Shown piece after piece: positions 12,000 to 24,276 of a DNA stretch of 64,000 nt. Made by a program: the position numbers and the translations under genes. This DNA comes from Utricularia gibba (Eukaryota; Streptophyta; Magnoliopsida; Lamiales; Lentibulariaceae): NCBI GenBank assembly GCA_002189035.1, contig NEEC01000010.1, forward strand, positions 2,976,001-3,040,000, read 5' to 3'. The number at the start of each line of letters is the position of its first letter. Position 1 is the stretch's first letter. The notes beneath the pieces were generated by a model. The model was not told the DNA's origin and made no database searches. It worked only from the letters and a program-made list of their open reading frames with translations.

Positions 12000-13134
12000 C
12001 TAGTTCGGGGAGTCGAAGAGAAATGATTTCAATAGTGCCTGCAGTTCTTTGGATTTCTCATGGACTAGTGAATGCCCAGCATCCTTGATCAATGCCAATT
12101 CCCCATTGTCTCCTAAATGCCTTGACAAAAACGAAGCAAAATAGCTTTAGTTGTTTGTCATCAAGCCGGGAAGTAGAAGAGAGCTTTTCACCTTTTGAGT
12201 CTGTAAGCAAGTTCTACTGGAAAAATCTTGTCTTGATCACCCCAGACAATCAGGGTGGGCTGTTTCATTTGTAAAAGAAGACGCAGAATCATCAATATAC
12301 ATGAAAAATGCGTGGGAGAAACAGAGACTTGGGAAAACGAGTTGAAACCTGTGAGATCTTGGGAAGTTCTGATAGCCCCTGGTTCTCAAAAATGGCTTGA
12401 AGCAGCTGCTTCTTTTCCTTGGCATTTACAGAAAACATCGCCTGCAACAACGAAAAAAATTCGATTAGGAGTTGATAAACTGTGGTGTTCGTTGATATCA
12501 AATGGACACTCACTCGAATGAAGTCATCCAGTAACCACGAAGGGAGTCCGATGGGTGGCTTGACGAATATGTAAGTGAAAAGTTCCTTCAACTTCTCCGC
12601 TGTCTGCGGCAGCAGGAGCTCCGCAGCCTGGTCGACATTGGCCGCGGGGAAGAGTCCCTTCTCAAGGTCGCCATCCTGCAGGCAAACCCCTGCGCAGCAT
12701 ATCACTAGTCTCTCGGCGAACTCCGGGAACTGCACTGCCAAGCTGTAAGCTACAAATCCACCGTAGCTGAGCCCTAGAATCGCCGTCCTGTGTACGGATA
12801 TCATCTCCATCAACCGCTTCACGCACTGAGCCTGAAACGTGACGCTCCGATCAGGTCGTGTGGAGATGGAGTCCCCGAAGAAGACAAGTTCGGGGACGTA
12901 AATGTTGAAGCGACCGATGAGGAACTTGACGGTGGAATTGAACTGCCAGATCGGATTGGAACCGAATCCGTGGAGCAGGAGGAGATTCGGCAGAGTGGGA
13001 TTCGGGACGCGCGGCATCCAGCAGTTCATCAGCGTACCATCTCCGATGTCGGTTACAGCTGCTCGGAGACCCAGATTGTTGAACGAAGCTTTCAGCCAGA
13101 AGTTCCTCAGTCCAACTATGCTCAACCGCCACAT
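12000..13134 (-). CDS. Alpha/beta-fold hydrolase
   Basis: Four exons: 12514-13134, 12349-12441, 12192-12259 and 12000-12120, all GT-AG, giving 300 codons plus stop. The fold shows clearly: oxyanion-loop motif LLLLHGFGSNPIWQF near residue 52, nucleophile elbow GLSYGG (Ser), the acid in VWGDQDKIFP and the catalytic His in DAGHSLVHE. The triad is complete. Known: plants have a family of such single-domain hydrolases often labelled 2-hydroxymuconic-semialdehyde-hydrolase-like or monoacylglycerol-lipase-like, most without an established substrate. No clear transit peptide is seen, although the N-terminus (MWRLSIVGLRNFW) is hydrophobic and could anchor or target it. The gene is convergent with the MBD8-like fragment. 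No frameshift is seen. Confidence 0.9.
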
Positions 13135-13225
13135 CCTTCTTCCACTCCACTGTAACGAAACTGGCTGTTCACGTTATGTATTCCCCATTTATCCGTTCAA
13201 ATCAAACCCTAATCTGTACGGAAAA

Positions 13226-13247
13226 CAACAACAACAACAACAACAAA
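13226..13247. repeat. (CAA)7 microsatellite
   Basis: Seven consecutive CAA units about 90 bases upstream of the hydrolase start codon, so probably in or near its leader. On the transcript strand it reads TTG. Confidence 0.9.
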
Positions 13248-13550
13248 TTCAGGTACAAGAGCGAGCGAGCTCAGAATCCAGAAAGAAGATGGAAGCTGGT
13301 TCATCTAAACCTCTGAATCCAGAACAAGGTCAGCAGGAGTGAAATTTCCCGCTACTAGCAGCCGAAAGAAGAGGCAAAATTCTCGAATATTTCCGAACAA
13401 CTTTCTAACGGAAACAGTGTCGTTTCCATACGTTTCAGGATTAGGGTTCAGATCATCGCTGGTCGAAGAAGACAGTACTCAAATGTGAATCGAGAGAACC
13501 AACTTCTACCGATTACGCGGAGATTATCGTCTCCTGCCCACGAACAACAG

Positions 13551-13573
13551 GGAGGAGGAGGAGGAGGAGGAGG
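13551..13573. repeat. (GGA)n microsatellite
   Basis: About seven and a half perfect GGA/GAG units, upstream of the hydrolase gene. On the transcript strand this is a CT-rich tract of the kind often found in plant promoters and leaders. Confidence 0.9.
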
Positions 13574-14017
13574 CGCCAGCCATCGCCACCGGTGATGGTT
13601 AGTAGCGAGCGACAAGAAACAATGGTTTTTTTTATAGCGAAGGGGATCCCAAGGGGTGAAGAGATTCACTTCCAACGGGTGAGATTGAGAACGACCAGGT
13701 AGGTGAAATCTCAGTCGTTGGATTTCATAATAAATCACGACACAGCATTTTTGTAATCGCTCCGTTTGACTTCAGAGTGTCTCTTAATGAATTTAATATT
13801 TTGATCCTATATTTTTTTATATTAAAAATAGAAAATAATAAATATTTATTAACCAAACATGTATGATTTCATTGAAGTGTCTTTATTTCATCTACATAAC
13901 ACATTTTTCAATATATTGAAATCCAAGACATTATACAACATTTCACAAGATTTGATTTTTATGCATCAACCTGCATGTTGGAATTCCAGCCTGCATTTGG
14001 TTCAATTTGATTACAAA

Positions 14018-14095
14018 ATGGCCTCGTTTTGATGAAGAATATGTTCATGAAAAAACATGGCCTCGTTTTGATGAAGAATATGTTCATGAAAAAAC
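14018..14095. repeat. Exact 39-bp tandem duplication
   Basis: The 39 bases at 14018-14056 are repeated without change at 14057-14095. Each copy begins ATGGCCTCG and ends GAAAAAAC. It lies in the spacer 3' of the DUF4057 gene. Identical copies suggest a recent event or an assembly duplication. Confidence 0.9.
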
Positions 14096-14297
14096 ACTCA
14101 CACACCACCAAATTGATCCAAGGAGGAGGCAACAAGACATGCAGGAGGAATAAGGGTGAGTTCCTTCACAGAAGATCCACAGAAACAGATTGGGAGGAGT
14201 GTTCATATGAATCAAAAGGGAAAGGCCACACTAAACAGCACATCGCCATACTGTTAAAACATTAACATGTAAGCAATAGCGTTAGGTATCAAGAGAG

Positions 14298-15620
14298 TTA
14301 CATGAGGGCGATGCTGCTTTCTCCGCCGGGAGGCTTGCGAACTCCGCCGAAATATTCTCGAGATTCCACCTTGCCATCAGCAAAAATGTTGCTTCCACTC
14401 ATTTCCCTCAGTTTGGCAGAGCTAAGCTGCTTCTCTGCAGATGCTTGGGGTGCATCTCCCTTGAATATTCCGTTTCCTGAGAGCTCGGTGAATTTCTGAT
14501 TAGGTATCTTCTTTGAGGTCTTCACCACAGAATCCACACTTGAAGCATTGATCCTCTGCAATGAAGGGTGGATTAGAGCATTGAGGATGACACAATAACC
14601 AAATGCTACGATTGGAAACAACTGATGGATGGTTGTATAGGCTTCTTACATCATGTGGTGCTGGTTCACCAATCACGATGCTTTCTCTTAAAGCCAGAGC
14701 TCGGGCAGCCAATGGTCTGGGTTGAATATCAGGGGGTGGAGCAAAAATATCATGCCCGCTGAGCTCCTTATTTTTGGCATCGGAAATTTGCTTCTTCAGC
14801 TTACACTCAGATTCGCTTTCTAGGTTTCCGCTCAACTCACATTGTTTAGCAACTTCCGGAAGACTGGAAGGTTTCTTGGGGGAGATCGTTTCTTCTTCTC
14901 CAAATGAGATGTGACTAATTCCAGCCACAGTTTGCTAATAACAAAAGGTAGATCATTGAGACGCCAAAGAGAACTCGCCTTCATGACAGGTTGAAAAGGT
15001 ACCTGGTACATGCGCAGGCCAGTCTTATTTGCAGTGGTCTCATCAACATCCGATAATTCATTTTCTCCCTTGCCCTTAAAAATACCACTCCCAGTCATTT
15101 CCTTCATCTTATAGTCAGAGCATGGTTTCCTGGGGCATCAAGATGCAGAAGAAAAAACTCAAACCACAGATCTATGTTGCAGATTAAGGTAGCTCAACTC
15201 AATTCATCTGAACATGACGGGTATCCCAAAGGAACATTTCCCTAAGCTTAAAGAGTTGATCTTTCCATAAATTCTGTGTAAAACAGAACCGGATGAACAT
15301 AAAGAAAGACAGACGAAGTTAGATTCTGAACCTTTTGTTCAAGCTCTCAACCTCCTCATCAGTAACCTGCCCTCCAAACACCACCTTACTGATCCCATCA
15401 GATGGCTGCATTAAACCCCCGACTTCAGGCCAAGTAACAGTAACCCAATTAACAATGCTCAAAAGAAATTTATCAATTAATAACGGGGTGATGACACAGT
15501 GACCTGATGAGACCGGACTGAAGATGGCGGCGCGGGAGAAATCTCCGGTGGAATCTCCGACCAAGCGAGCAGATCTGCAGTGGATGCGTTCGGTTTCCTC
15601 ACAGGCGTCCCTTTCTCCAT
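14298..15620 (-). CDS. DUF4057 family protein
   Basis: Five exons: 15504-15620, 15332-15405, 15003-15129, 14650-14934 and 14298-14555, with GT-AG introns and 286 codons plus stop. The N-terminus MEKGTPVRKPNASTADLLAW and the block SDGISKVVFGGQVTDEE are typical of this plant family, sometimes annotated as haematological/neurological-expressed-1-like. A short motif recurs four times: EMTGSGIF, ELSGHDIF, ELSGNGIF and EMSGSNIF. It ends GGVRKPPGGESSIALM. Seen but unusual: the block with a second ILFGEE-like motif, which relatives carry between the second and third repeats, is absent at the 14555/14650 junction, so this copy is slightly short or uses an exon I did not find. The function is unknown; the protein is low-complexity and probably disordered. 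Confidence 0.88.
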
Positions 15621-16235
15621 CACCAAACTCTAACGCCAATCGTTTCAGCCTCAGCGCTCCCGGCGAAAAATGCACAGCCCCGAGTTCGCGATTCTTCTCG
15701 CGGCAAGACCCAGCAGATCCGGAGATCAAATGCAGAAACAACAGCGACGCCGACGAGGAGGCCGTCGCCGGAGCAAGGAGAGCTGTGTTCTCACCACTGT
15801 GCTACGATTTTGAAGTTCGAACTCCCGAAGTGGACTAGTGAGAGCGTGTTTTTTTTCAACACGAACACGTTAGGTTTTCATTTTTCCCCTTTTTGCCTGG
15901 AAATTAATTCTTTTTATTTAACCGGGGGGAGCATAACGTCAGCACATGGCTAGGGTTCTGGAAGGTTCCCGTAGTGCCCCTCTGGGACCACCACAAGCAG
16001 ACGCATCCTACTCTGGCCTTCATTCCCAACTGAAGCCCAGGCTATTTATTACTGCTACAACCGCAATTCAGGCCGCAGGCTCGAAGCAGAATCTTGGAAT
16101 AGTTTCTTCCCCGTTGGGCAGTTGTTGCCAAGTAAATCAGGAGATTGAAAAGAAAAAAAATACCTCAAATGGAGAGTTTACTCTCATTTTGAGGTGATTA
16201 ACTTTATTGGCAGACTAGTGGGAGGCCTGGTCTGG
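15621..16235. other. Spacer between the DUF4057 promoter and the ISA3 3' end
   Basis: Both flanking genes are on the minus strand, so this holds the DUF4057 leader and promoter and the ISA3 3' untranslated region. No additional gene or repeat is recognisable. Confidence 0.5.
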
Positions 16236-19200
16236 TTACGGCTTGGCCTCGAGGATGAGAGAGGAGTAAGGGGCCATGTTGTAGGTTTCCTTGACACCTG
16301 GAACTCCTTCAGGTACGATATCATCGGGCGAGTCCAGATTCGTGTCCACCTGCGTTTATTGGGTCGGGTTAGAGGTGGTGGCAAGGGGGCGAGGGAAGCA
16401 AGCAAGAATGCGGGGTTGGCTGAAAATGAAAGAAGAAGACAAACCACTCGGAACCATCTCCTGTTCTGTGGAGGTGGCGGTACGGGAATGTTGACGAAGT
16501 AGCTATGGGCATTGAAGCCCACATACACATCACCTCCGTTTTCCTCGTGAAGCCTGACAAAAACGCAAGCTCTGTATAGCTGAACAAGTGGCCAGTGTGA
16601 GGAATCAGAGGGTTGCTTACGAAAATGCGAGGAATTTGCTATCAGGGTTCTCCCAGTTATCCTCATGCCACGTTACTTCGCTCTGATAGAGAGGAGTTAA
16701 CAATGTTATGTCAAAGAAAGATGAGAATCTAAAGGAAGTAGCCTTACCTTGCCAACGAAGTACTCCCTTGTGAAGATATGGCGACTTCGTCTGAACTGTA
16801 TCATCTGAGAGAAAAATCTGAAAAGATTGCTCTTCTTGTCTTTCAGCTATAGCATAAAAATTTGGTCATCCTTAACACTATGTCCAACATAAAAACCGTA
16901 AACACCGAAGACAAGGAAGGTGAAAGAGCTTACTTGTTCCCATTGAAAGTGATTCAGTGCAGTATCATGCCCGTAACTGTTATTGTTTCCATAACGAGTA
17001 TGGCCATATTCATCTCCCATCAGCATCATGGGCGTGCCCTGAAAAGATTGAATGTGCACAACCTTAAATTTAATATCCTAAAATAAACTGCCACGATGTA
17101 ATGCGTACCTGGGAAGTCATCAGAGCTACATGGAAGTTTTTCATTTGCCTCAACCGTAGTTTATTTATATCACTATCTTCAGTTTCTCCTGATGAAAGGA
17201 AAATATGAGATCATGGTACATAGAACATAGGAAGGGGCAGAGAGGGGCGCATTTATATAACGTTACCTTCAACACCACAATTCCAACTAAAGTTATCATT
17301 GCCACCATCATTTCCTCCTTCTCCATTGGCATCGTTGTGCTGATGTTGATCCGTGGAAAAAACACAAAGCATGAGCCCAATTCAAAATGACCAGAGTATG
17401 GCAACTTGATGCTATTACACACCTTTGAATTATATGAAACAAGATCATACAGTGTGAAGCCATCATGAGCAATCACGAAATTGATGCTATGGGCTGGTTT
17501 ACGATTATGGACCTGCAGAAAGAAGCATAAGTAGTATCTAATCAATAGAAAAGTCAATTGATTATGTGAAACAGGATATCCAAGTTAATTATAATGCTTA
17601 TATAGGCCCTTCACCAAAAACCAAAACACGTTATACGACAGTGGGATATTATAACACATGCATGCTCAAATAATCCGATTAACAAAAACATGCAAACCAC
17701 GAATGGCAAATTATCCTACTATATCCATTTCATGCAAATATGATGCTGTTGGAAATTCCAAGCAATGCCTACATATTGAGCAAGTCAGAGAAAATAATGC
17801 TGCAGATGCCACATTTTTTCACATAACAATGAGGATGTAAGAAGAATAAAATGAAAACTTTCTTACTCTGTAGAGGTCAGCAGAACCAGCAAGCCTAGTT
17901 GCAAAACTTCCTTTCATATTGTTCTCACCCTGAAAATCAGATTTTAAAATAATAAGAGTGATTTCGAATACATACATTTAGCCTGAGAATACTCATTAGA
18001 CACTCAAAAGGAACACAGAAAAGATGCATGCCATATGGGGACCACGTGATGTTTATTAGATTCTCGGTGTGTTTTTAGATGGCCGTGCCTAGAAGATTCC
18101 GGCTTATTTAGGTTCTAATCAAATCTCTATTTGTAGCACCTTTATAAACCTTCTAACATCATCGCGGTACTTCCCATTCCACTCAGCCCACCTGCAAGTA
18201 AATGGATTTGACATGTTACAATTTTCAAGCCACATTCATTCTCAAACAATAATAAATTTATACAGTAAACCAACAATATACTCACTTTCAGTGAGCAGAT
18301 TTTAACACAGCGCAGGTAATCGAAATTACATAATCCAGTACTACAGGTACTAAATGTTGAGAACTTTACACTACTTTCCCAAATACATATAAACGAATAA
18401 AAACTTAGAAATTACCTATCCCAGTTTGGAAATTGTCCAACCAGATATAATCCTCCACAATCCCATGGTTCTGCGATGATTTTGCATCTAGAAAGGACAT
18501 TGTCTTTGGCAATTGCCTGCACCAGCAAGTGTGTGAAACATCATTCCAAGTTTAATATCCATTTACCAAACCGGGCCTCAATTTCCAGAATCCAAGGAAT
18601 TTTATTGGTGCATTGTTTTGGTGATGCATACACAAAGAGGAAGCACTGAAGCAGCAAAAAATTGATTATAAGTGCCACAAAGGGAAGGAAAAAAATAGAA
18701 GAACCAGCATCTTAATGTGCGGGAAAAAGAGATAAAAAAAAACTTTCAAACTACTGCAATTAGGAAACGACTTGATCTGTTCTGAAAAAAAAAAACTATA
18801 AAAATGGAGGCATAAAAACAAATATTGTCCTGGATCGTAACTATCATATTTGCAAGCCAGATGACTGAAGCTCAATATGGCCCATCATGACTTACCCTGA
18901 TCAAAGGAGGAGCATTAAGTGGGGAGCCATCTGTCCACGACAAAGTGCACTTGCAAGATCAAAACGAAACCCATCCACATGATATTCAGAAACCCTTCAC
19001 AAATGACCAATGATTAGAAAAATTCAGGCAGGGAAATTGGAGTTAAAAAAAATACTGCATAAGTACTACAAAATTAATCCTATTTTGCGAAGATAACTTG
19101 TTTGAGCAGAACAACTGTTTTTACTGGAAAATGAATTCAGGATCAAGTCATTTTCAAGAGCTGGATACATCATATCATTAGATGACGCAACATGAAAGGA

Positions 19201-22200
19201 AGTCAAGCCTATACCAGTGCCTCAAGCTTGCGAGCACTAGTTCCATTACAACAGGATGATTACAGTTGAATGTATTACCTAAAAACAGAAATTCCATATT
19301 AGAATAAGCATGAGATGAATACCTGAATACTTACTGATTAAGTTGCAGAAGCTAATCAGAAGTAATTCCATAATGTGAATGAAATTACCACAACCAGAGA
19401 AGTTCAGCAGGCGACCATTGTTATTTATGTCAACCATGTAATATACCTAGAATGTAAGTTACAATCAGATAAACAGGGGGTAGCTAGAATACATGATCTG
19501 TCCCAACATAGCCAAGGTACAACAACCCCTTGGGAAAATTAAATTACGTGAAAAATTTCTGGTAGATTTCCAAACTAAGATATGTATACAATCGCAAAGG
19601 AACATGACGTAACATGATCATAACTGGAAGAAAGATAATCAGATCACAGAGTATCATGAGGTTGTCCAAGAAATATTACCTTGTTATCTATGCCACGAAA
19701 TGAAGTAGTGTATGGGTGCTCATCATCAGCCTCGTTGGTATGGTTATAAACAACATCCAAAATTACCTTAAGAATTAGAAGCATAGCAAGGGTGAGAACC
19801 ACCAGCTTTCAAACTAAAGCTGTAAGCCTTTCCTGTCGTAGAAAAATACCTCAATTCCAGAATCATGCAGCGCTTTAACCATTTGTTTAAACTGACGAGA
19901 AGCACCAACTGGTCCCGCACCATTACTAGCATATCGGGTCATAGGTGCAAAATAATTTATAGTTGAATAACCCCAGGTGTTGACCTTTCAAGAAAAATAA
20001 TTTCAAAACTGGATTGTGTATCAAGTTAATCCATTCAGGTTAAATGGCTTTCGTCAGGAGGTGACCAACTGAACCATACCATGTGATCTCTTGGGTTTGG
20101 ACGCCTTTGAAACTCCATTTCATCATATTCAAAAACTGGAAGCAATTCCACCGCATTAACTCCAAGCTCCACAAGATGAGGTATCTTCACAAAGAAAACA
20201 CTTGAGCGTTGAGATGCAGAAACCATCACGTGTCTCATTTATTAAGGAATATATAAACAAGCATTGCAAAAAGCAATTCGCCTTGGGTTTTTTTAAATAA
20301 TTTTTCCATCTTCAAAACTCATACAAGTTGAGGTGAATGATCAAACTACATTAAGCAACTGTTCGATTCTTGTAGAAACATATTTTGCCATCAATGGGTT
20401 CAAATATCAAGAAAAAACAAGACCGCAACAGAACTTGCAGAGTAAATAGAAGTGAGGTCTTATGGTCTCGAGGTTTTGAATAATTGGAAATCAGTAAGTG
20501 CAAGAAATGCAAAATCATAATTTGACTGCTAACACATTACATTTTTCACTTCTAGTTGGATACATGTCAAGTTCAATGAATGGAATAGAAAAAGAAATAT
20601 ACCTTCTCAATCACCCCCAGGTAGCTTCCTCGTATATCAGAATCCAGCCCACTAGATTCATCTGCTGTAAATGCCCGGACGTTCATTTCATATATTACAA
20701 GATCTTTCTACAAAATCAGGGTATAAAAGATCGTCTTAAAAATGTGAAAGACATCAGGTTCTAAAAATAAATAAATGCAAAATAACTAACTTATATAGCA
20801 ATCTGCAATATTCCTACAGCAATTTTCCATTGAATTCATTATTTGTGACCAAAACAATCATGGCTGCTAATAACATTTCCTTCAACCATTAAATCGAAAA
20901 CTACTAACACTTGTTCCTCTCATGTTACCTCAGGTATGTTAGGAAGCTTATAATTTTCTCCCCAGTCAAAAGGCAAACTATCAAAATCAAATGCTCCGAA
21001 AAACTTTGACATCTTGAACTTGGAATCACCGAAAACTCTGCGACCATCAACTAGTGTTGCATAGGGATCAAGAAGAATATTTCTGCTATCAAACCGGTGA
21101 CCTTGATGCCATTCTTGAGGACCATCAACACGATAACCATATAAGACATCGCTATCTGGCAAGCCCTAACAAAATGCATCCCACTGAATCAGAATTAGCC
21201 TATCAAAGAACAGAACTTGTTAACACCCGCAAGCCTAATCATGCATATACAGCTTGAAGATGAATACGCACCCACACAACTCAACATAAAAAGCAAAGTC
21301 CAAATGATGCTACAATATACGATGTCAAAATCACCTCAATGCAAATGTGCCAAATGTCTCCTGTCTTATTGACTTTCGGATCCAAGGGCAATTCAATCAT
21401 TCCCTGCTCAAATTCATCCTGTGCCATCCTGAATACAAAAGAAAACTTAAATGAGGTAAGTAAGTATTATGAGGGAAAAATTAAGGAGAATTTGAGATCC
21501 TCCATATGCTTAGCGTTATGCTAATCAGGAAAAGAATTGTTTAGGATTCCAGACGTCTGCACGCATGTACTAAAATTGACATAGATAATATTAGCTGACA
21601 AACATTTCACACCTTTCTTGAAGACTTAAGCAGAGGGTAACCGCTGTAGCATGCTGAGAGAAAAGAGCGAAATTAATTCCAGTTTCAAGTTTTGACACTC
21701 CTAGCGGATGTGCTTGACCCGGGAATGTGTTTGGCGCTGAGCTGATGAGCGTTTGGCGTGCTTCCTGGAATTGCAACAAAAACATGGAACTCGAAACATT
21801 GCATGTATGGACATCCACAACTGTAGGGGCAACGCATATGTAACGATACGCTAAGAATGTCAAAAAACAACCGAAAAGCTTCACCTCCTCAACAAGTACA
21901 TCCTTTCTACTAGCCGCTAGGGGTTGAAATGATTTCACATGCTCGCTCATTGAAAGTTCTTCTCTAACCTGTGGCATAAATATTCAGTCCATAAAAATGA
22001 CATACAAACGAAGCGAATCTCCAAAATGTTAACGCTCTCAGCACTAGGCACACACTTCTCCAAATACTTTATTGGAGAACTCCGTCTCAGTGCGCGTGGA
22101 AGATTTCGATTCGCACCTGGAATAAACACCCGCCCGTTTACCAAATCACCAAAAGAAACAGAGAAGTTCCACTCAGAGCATAAATTGGAATAAACAAAAA

Positions 22201-22285
22201 CTAACCGAACGACAACCCGGCGAACACCAAGTGCTGGAGTAACGGAATGAAGACCGTAACTCAGTATCGCAGAACGTGAAAGCAT
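16236..22285 (-). CDS. ISA3: Isoamylase 3, starch debranching enzyme (one-base frameshift in exon 13)
   Basis: ISA3 hydrolyses alpha-1,6 branches of glucans during starch breakdown in plastids. I assembled 24 exons, first 22206-22285 and last 16236-16349, all GT-AG. All four glycoside hydrolase 13 regions are present: DVVYNHT (exon 19680-19766), GFRFDLAS with the nucleophile Asp (18896-18994), [11 protein letters not shown] with the acid Glu (18416-18516) and FVIAHDGF (17423-17512). A carbohydrate-binding N-terminal module precedes them (YGYRVDGP). The C-terminus reads [10 protein letters not shown] to SLILEAKP. In exon 18896-18994 the frame breaks near 18934: the family needs RGTDGSPL, but one base of a double A (TT on the plus strand) is missing. 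Total CDS is 2309 bases; 2310 would give 769 codons. The start at 22285 precedes a plausible transit peptide. A short out-of-frame upstream frame begins at 22340. Confidence 0.95.
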
Positions 22286-22724
22286 AGTTCCAAATTCGAC
22301 TTCCCGATCAAGAATGCTCGCCAGAGAGCCTCCTAAACATGGATGCAGAAGCTTGATCAGATCCAAGGAACTCGACACCCGTGATTGGCTGTGGAGGTCT
22401 TGGGATTCAGAGAGCTGCTAAAACGCGCGGGATTTCGGACACGTGGATACGATGACGCGAAATATCTGGTACGAAAATGCAACCGTTTCTCCACACGTGT
22501 CACCACCCGCTAACACTTTGCAAAGCAACGGAACGTTGTTTTAAATGCAAACTGTTGTTTTGAGTCGTTTCCGGTTGCAGGAATGTTTTGAAAGATTGGG
22601 GAGTTGTTTCAGCCCAACAATTGAATTCAAACGAGTATTTCAGGATCAGTAATGAACACGAGAAGGGGAAAACTGGGAGATCTGGAAACAGGTACAGTGC
22701 TCATCAAAAAACGGAATACTAAAC
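22286..22724. other. ISA3 leader/promoter and RPS11 3' side
   Basis: This lies upstream of ISA3 and downstream of the ribosomal protein gene, both on the minus strand. Apart from the short upstream frame it contains no recognisable gene. Confidence 0.5.
22308..22340 (-). other. Short upstream open reading frame in the ISA3 leader
   Basis: An ATG at 22340 opens ten codons that end in TGA, about 20 bases upstream of the chosen ISA3 start and out of frame with it. If the transcript starts further upstream it could lower ISA3 translation. The transcript start itself is not known. Confidence 0.4.
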
Positions 22725-23736
<1,012 letters not shown>

Positions 23737-24276
23737 TGTAGATAGCAGCTAGAAGAGTTCCCGCGGCTGCCGATGTGAAGATGAAACCCTAGATCAGAGT
23801 AGCACGACTTCGCAACTTCTAATGGACTATTCCTGGACACAGAAAACCATATAATGGGCTTTGGTTAAAAAAAACATGTGATGGGCTCTCCCGTAGACCC
23901 ATATTGATGAACCCTTTTTTCTAATTTTGTTGGATTAATAAAATGTACTTTAAAAAAACATTATTGAGAGTTTGAACATTTATAGAAAAATTCTAGAAGT
24001 TTTGATTTGTCCAGACAATGACTGGATGCCAACCAATGGCGACTCGGACAAGACGAAGGCGAACCAAGAGAACATGGATCAGCACTCAAAGAACGCCCGC
24101 CCTTGAGAAGGAAGAATTCATTCATTGCCCTCTGGTAGCAGTATCACCCTGCCACTTCTTCTTCCTTGCAAGCCATGAACCAACAAGCACAAGCACATGC
24201 ACACCATTTTTCCCAGGAACCGCTTTGATGGTCATTCTGGTAGGCAGGAAGTGTACTAATCCCGCTACAAAGCAAG
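23737..24276. other. RPS11 promoter and UBL gene 3' region
   Basis: An AT-rich stretch upstream of RPS11. The bases 24018-24270 could hold a last small exon of the ubiquitin-like gene on the minus strand (an acceptor-like site lies near 24236) but no conserved ending was recognised. Nothing else is seen. Confidence 0.4.

Larger units (their letters stand above)
13135..14297. other. Intergenic stretch with trinucleotide repeats
   Basis: The first ~500 bases are the leader and promoter side of the minus-strand hydrolase and include a CAA run and a GGA run (listed separately). The AT-rich part from 13740 onward leads into the 3' end of the DUF4057 gene. A 39-bp tandem duplication lies at 14018. 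No gene is recognisable. Confidence 0.5.

Noticed and set aside
15524-15838. 104-codon plus-strand open frame
   Set aside because: It overlaps exon 1 of the DUF4057 gene in antisense and shows no domain; the minus-strand gene explains it.
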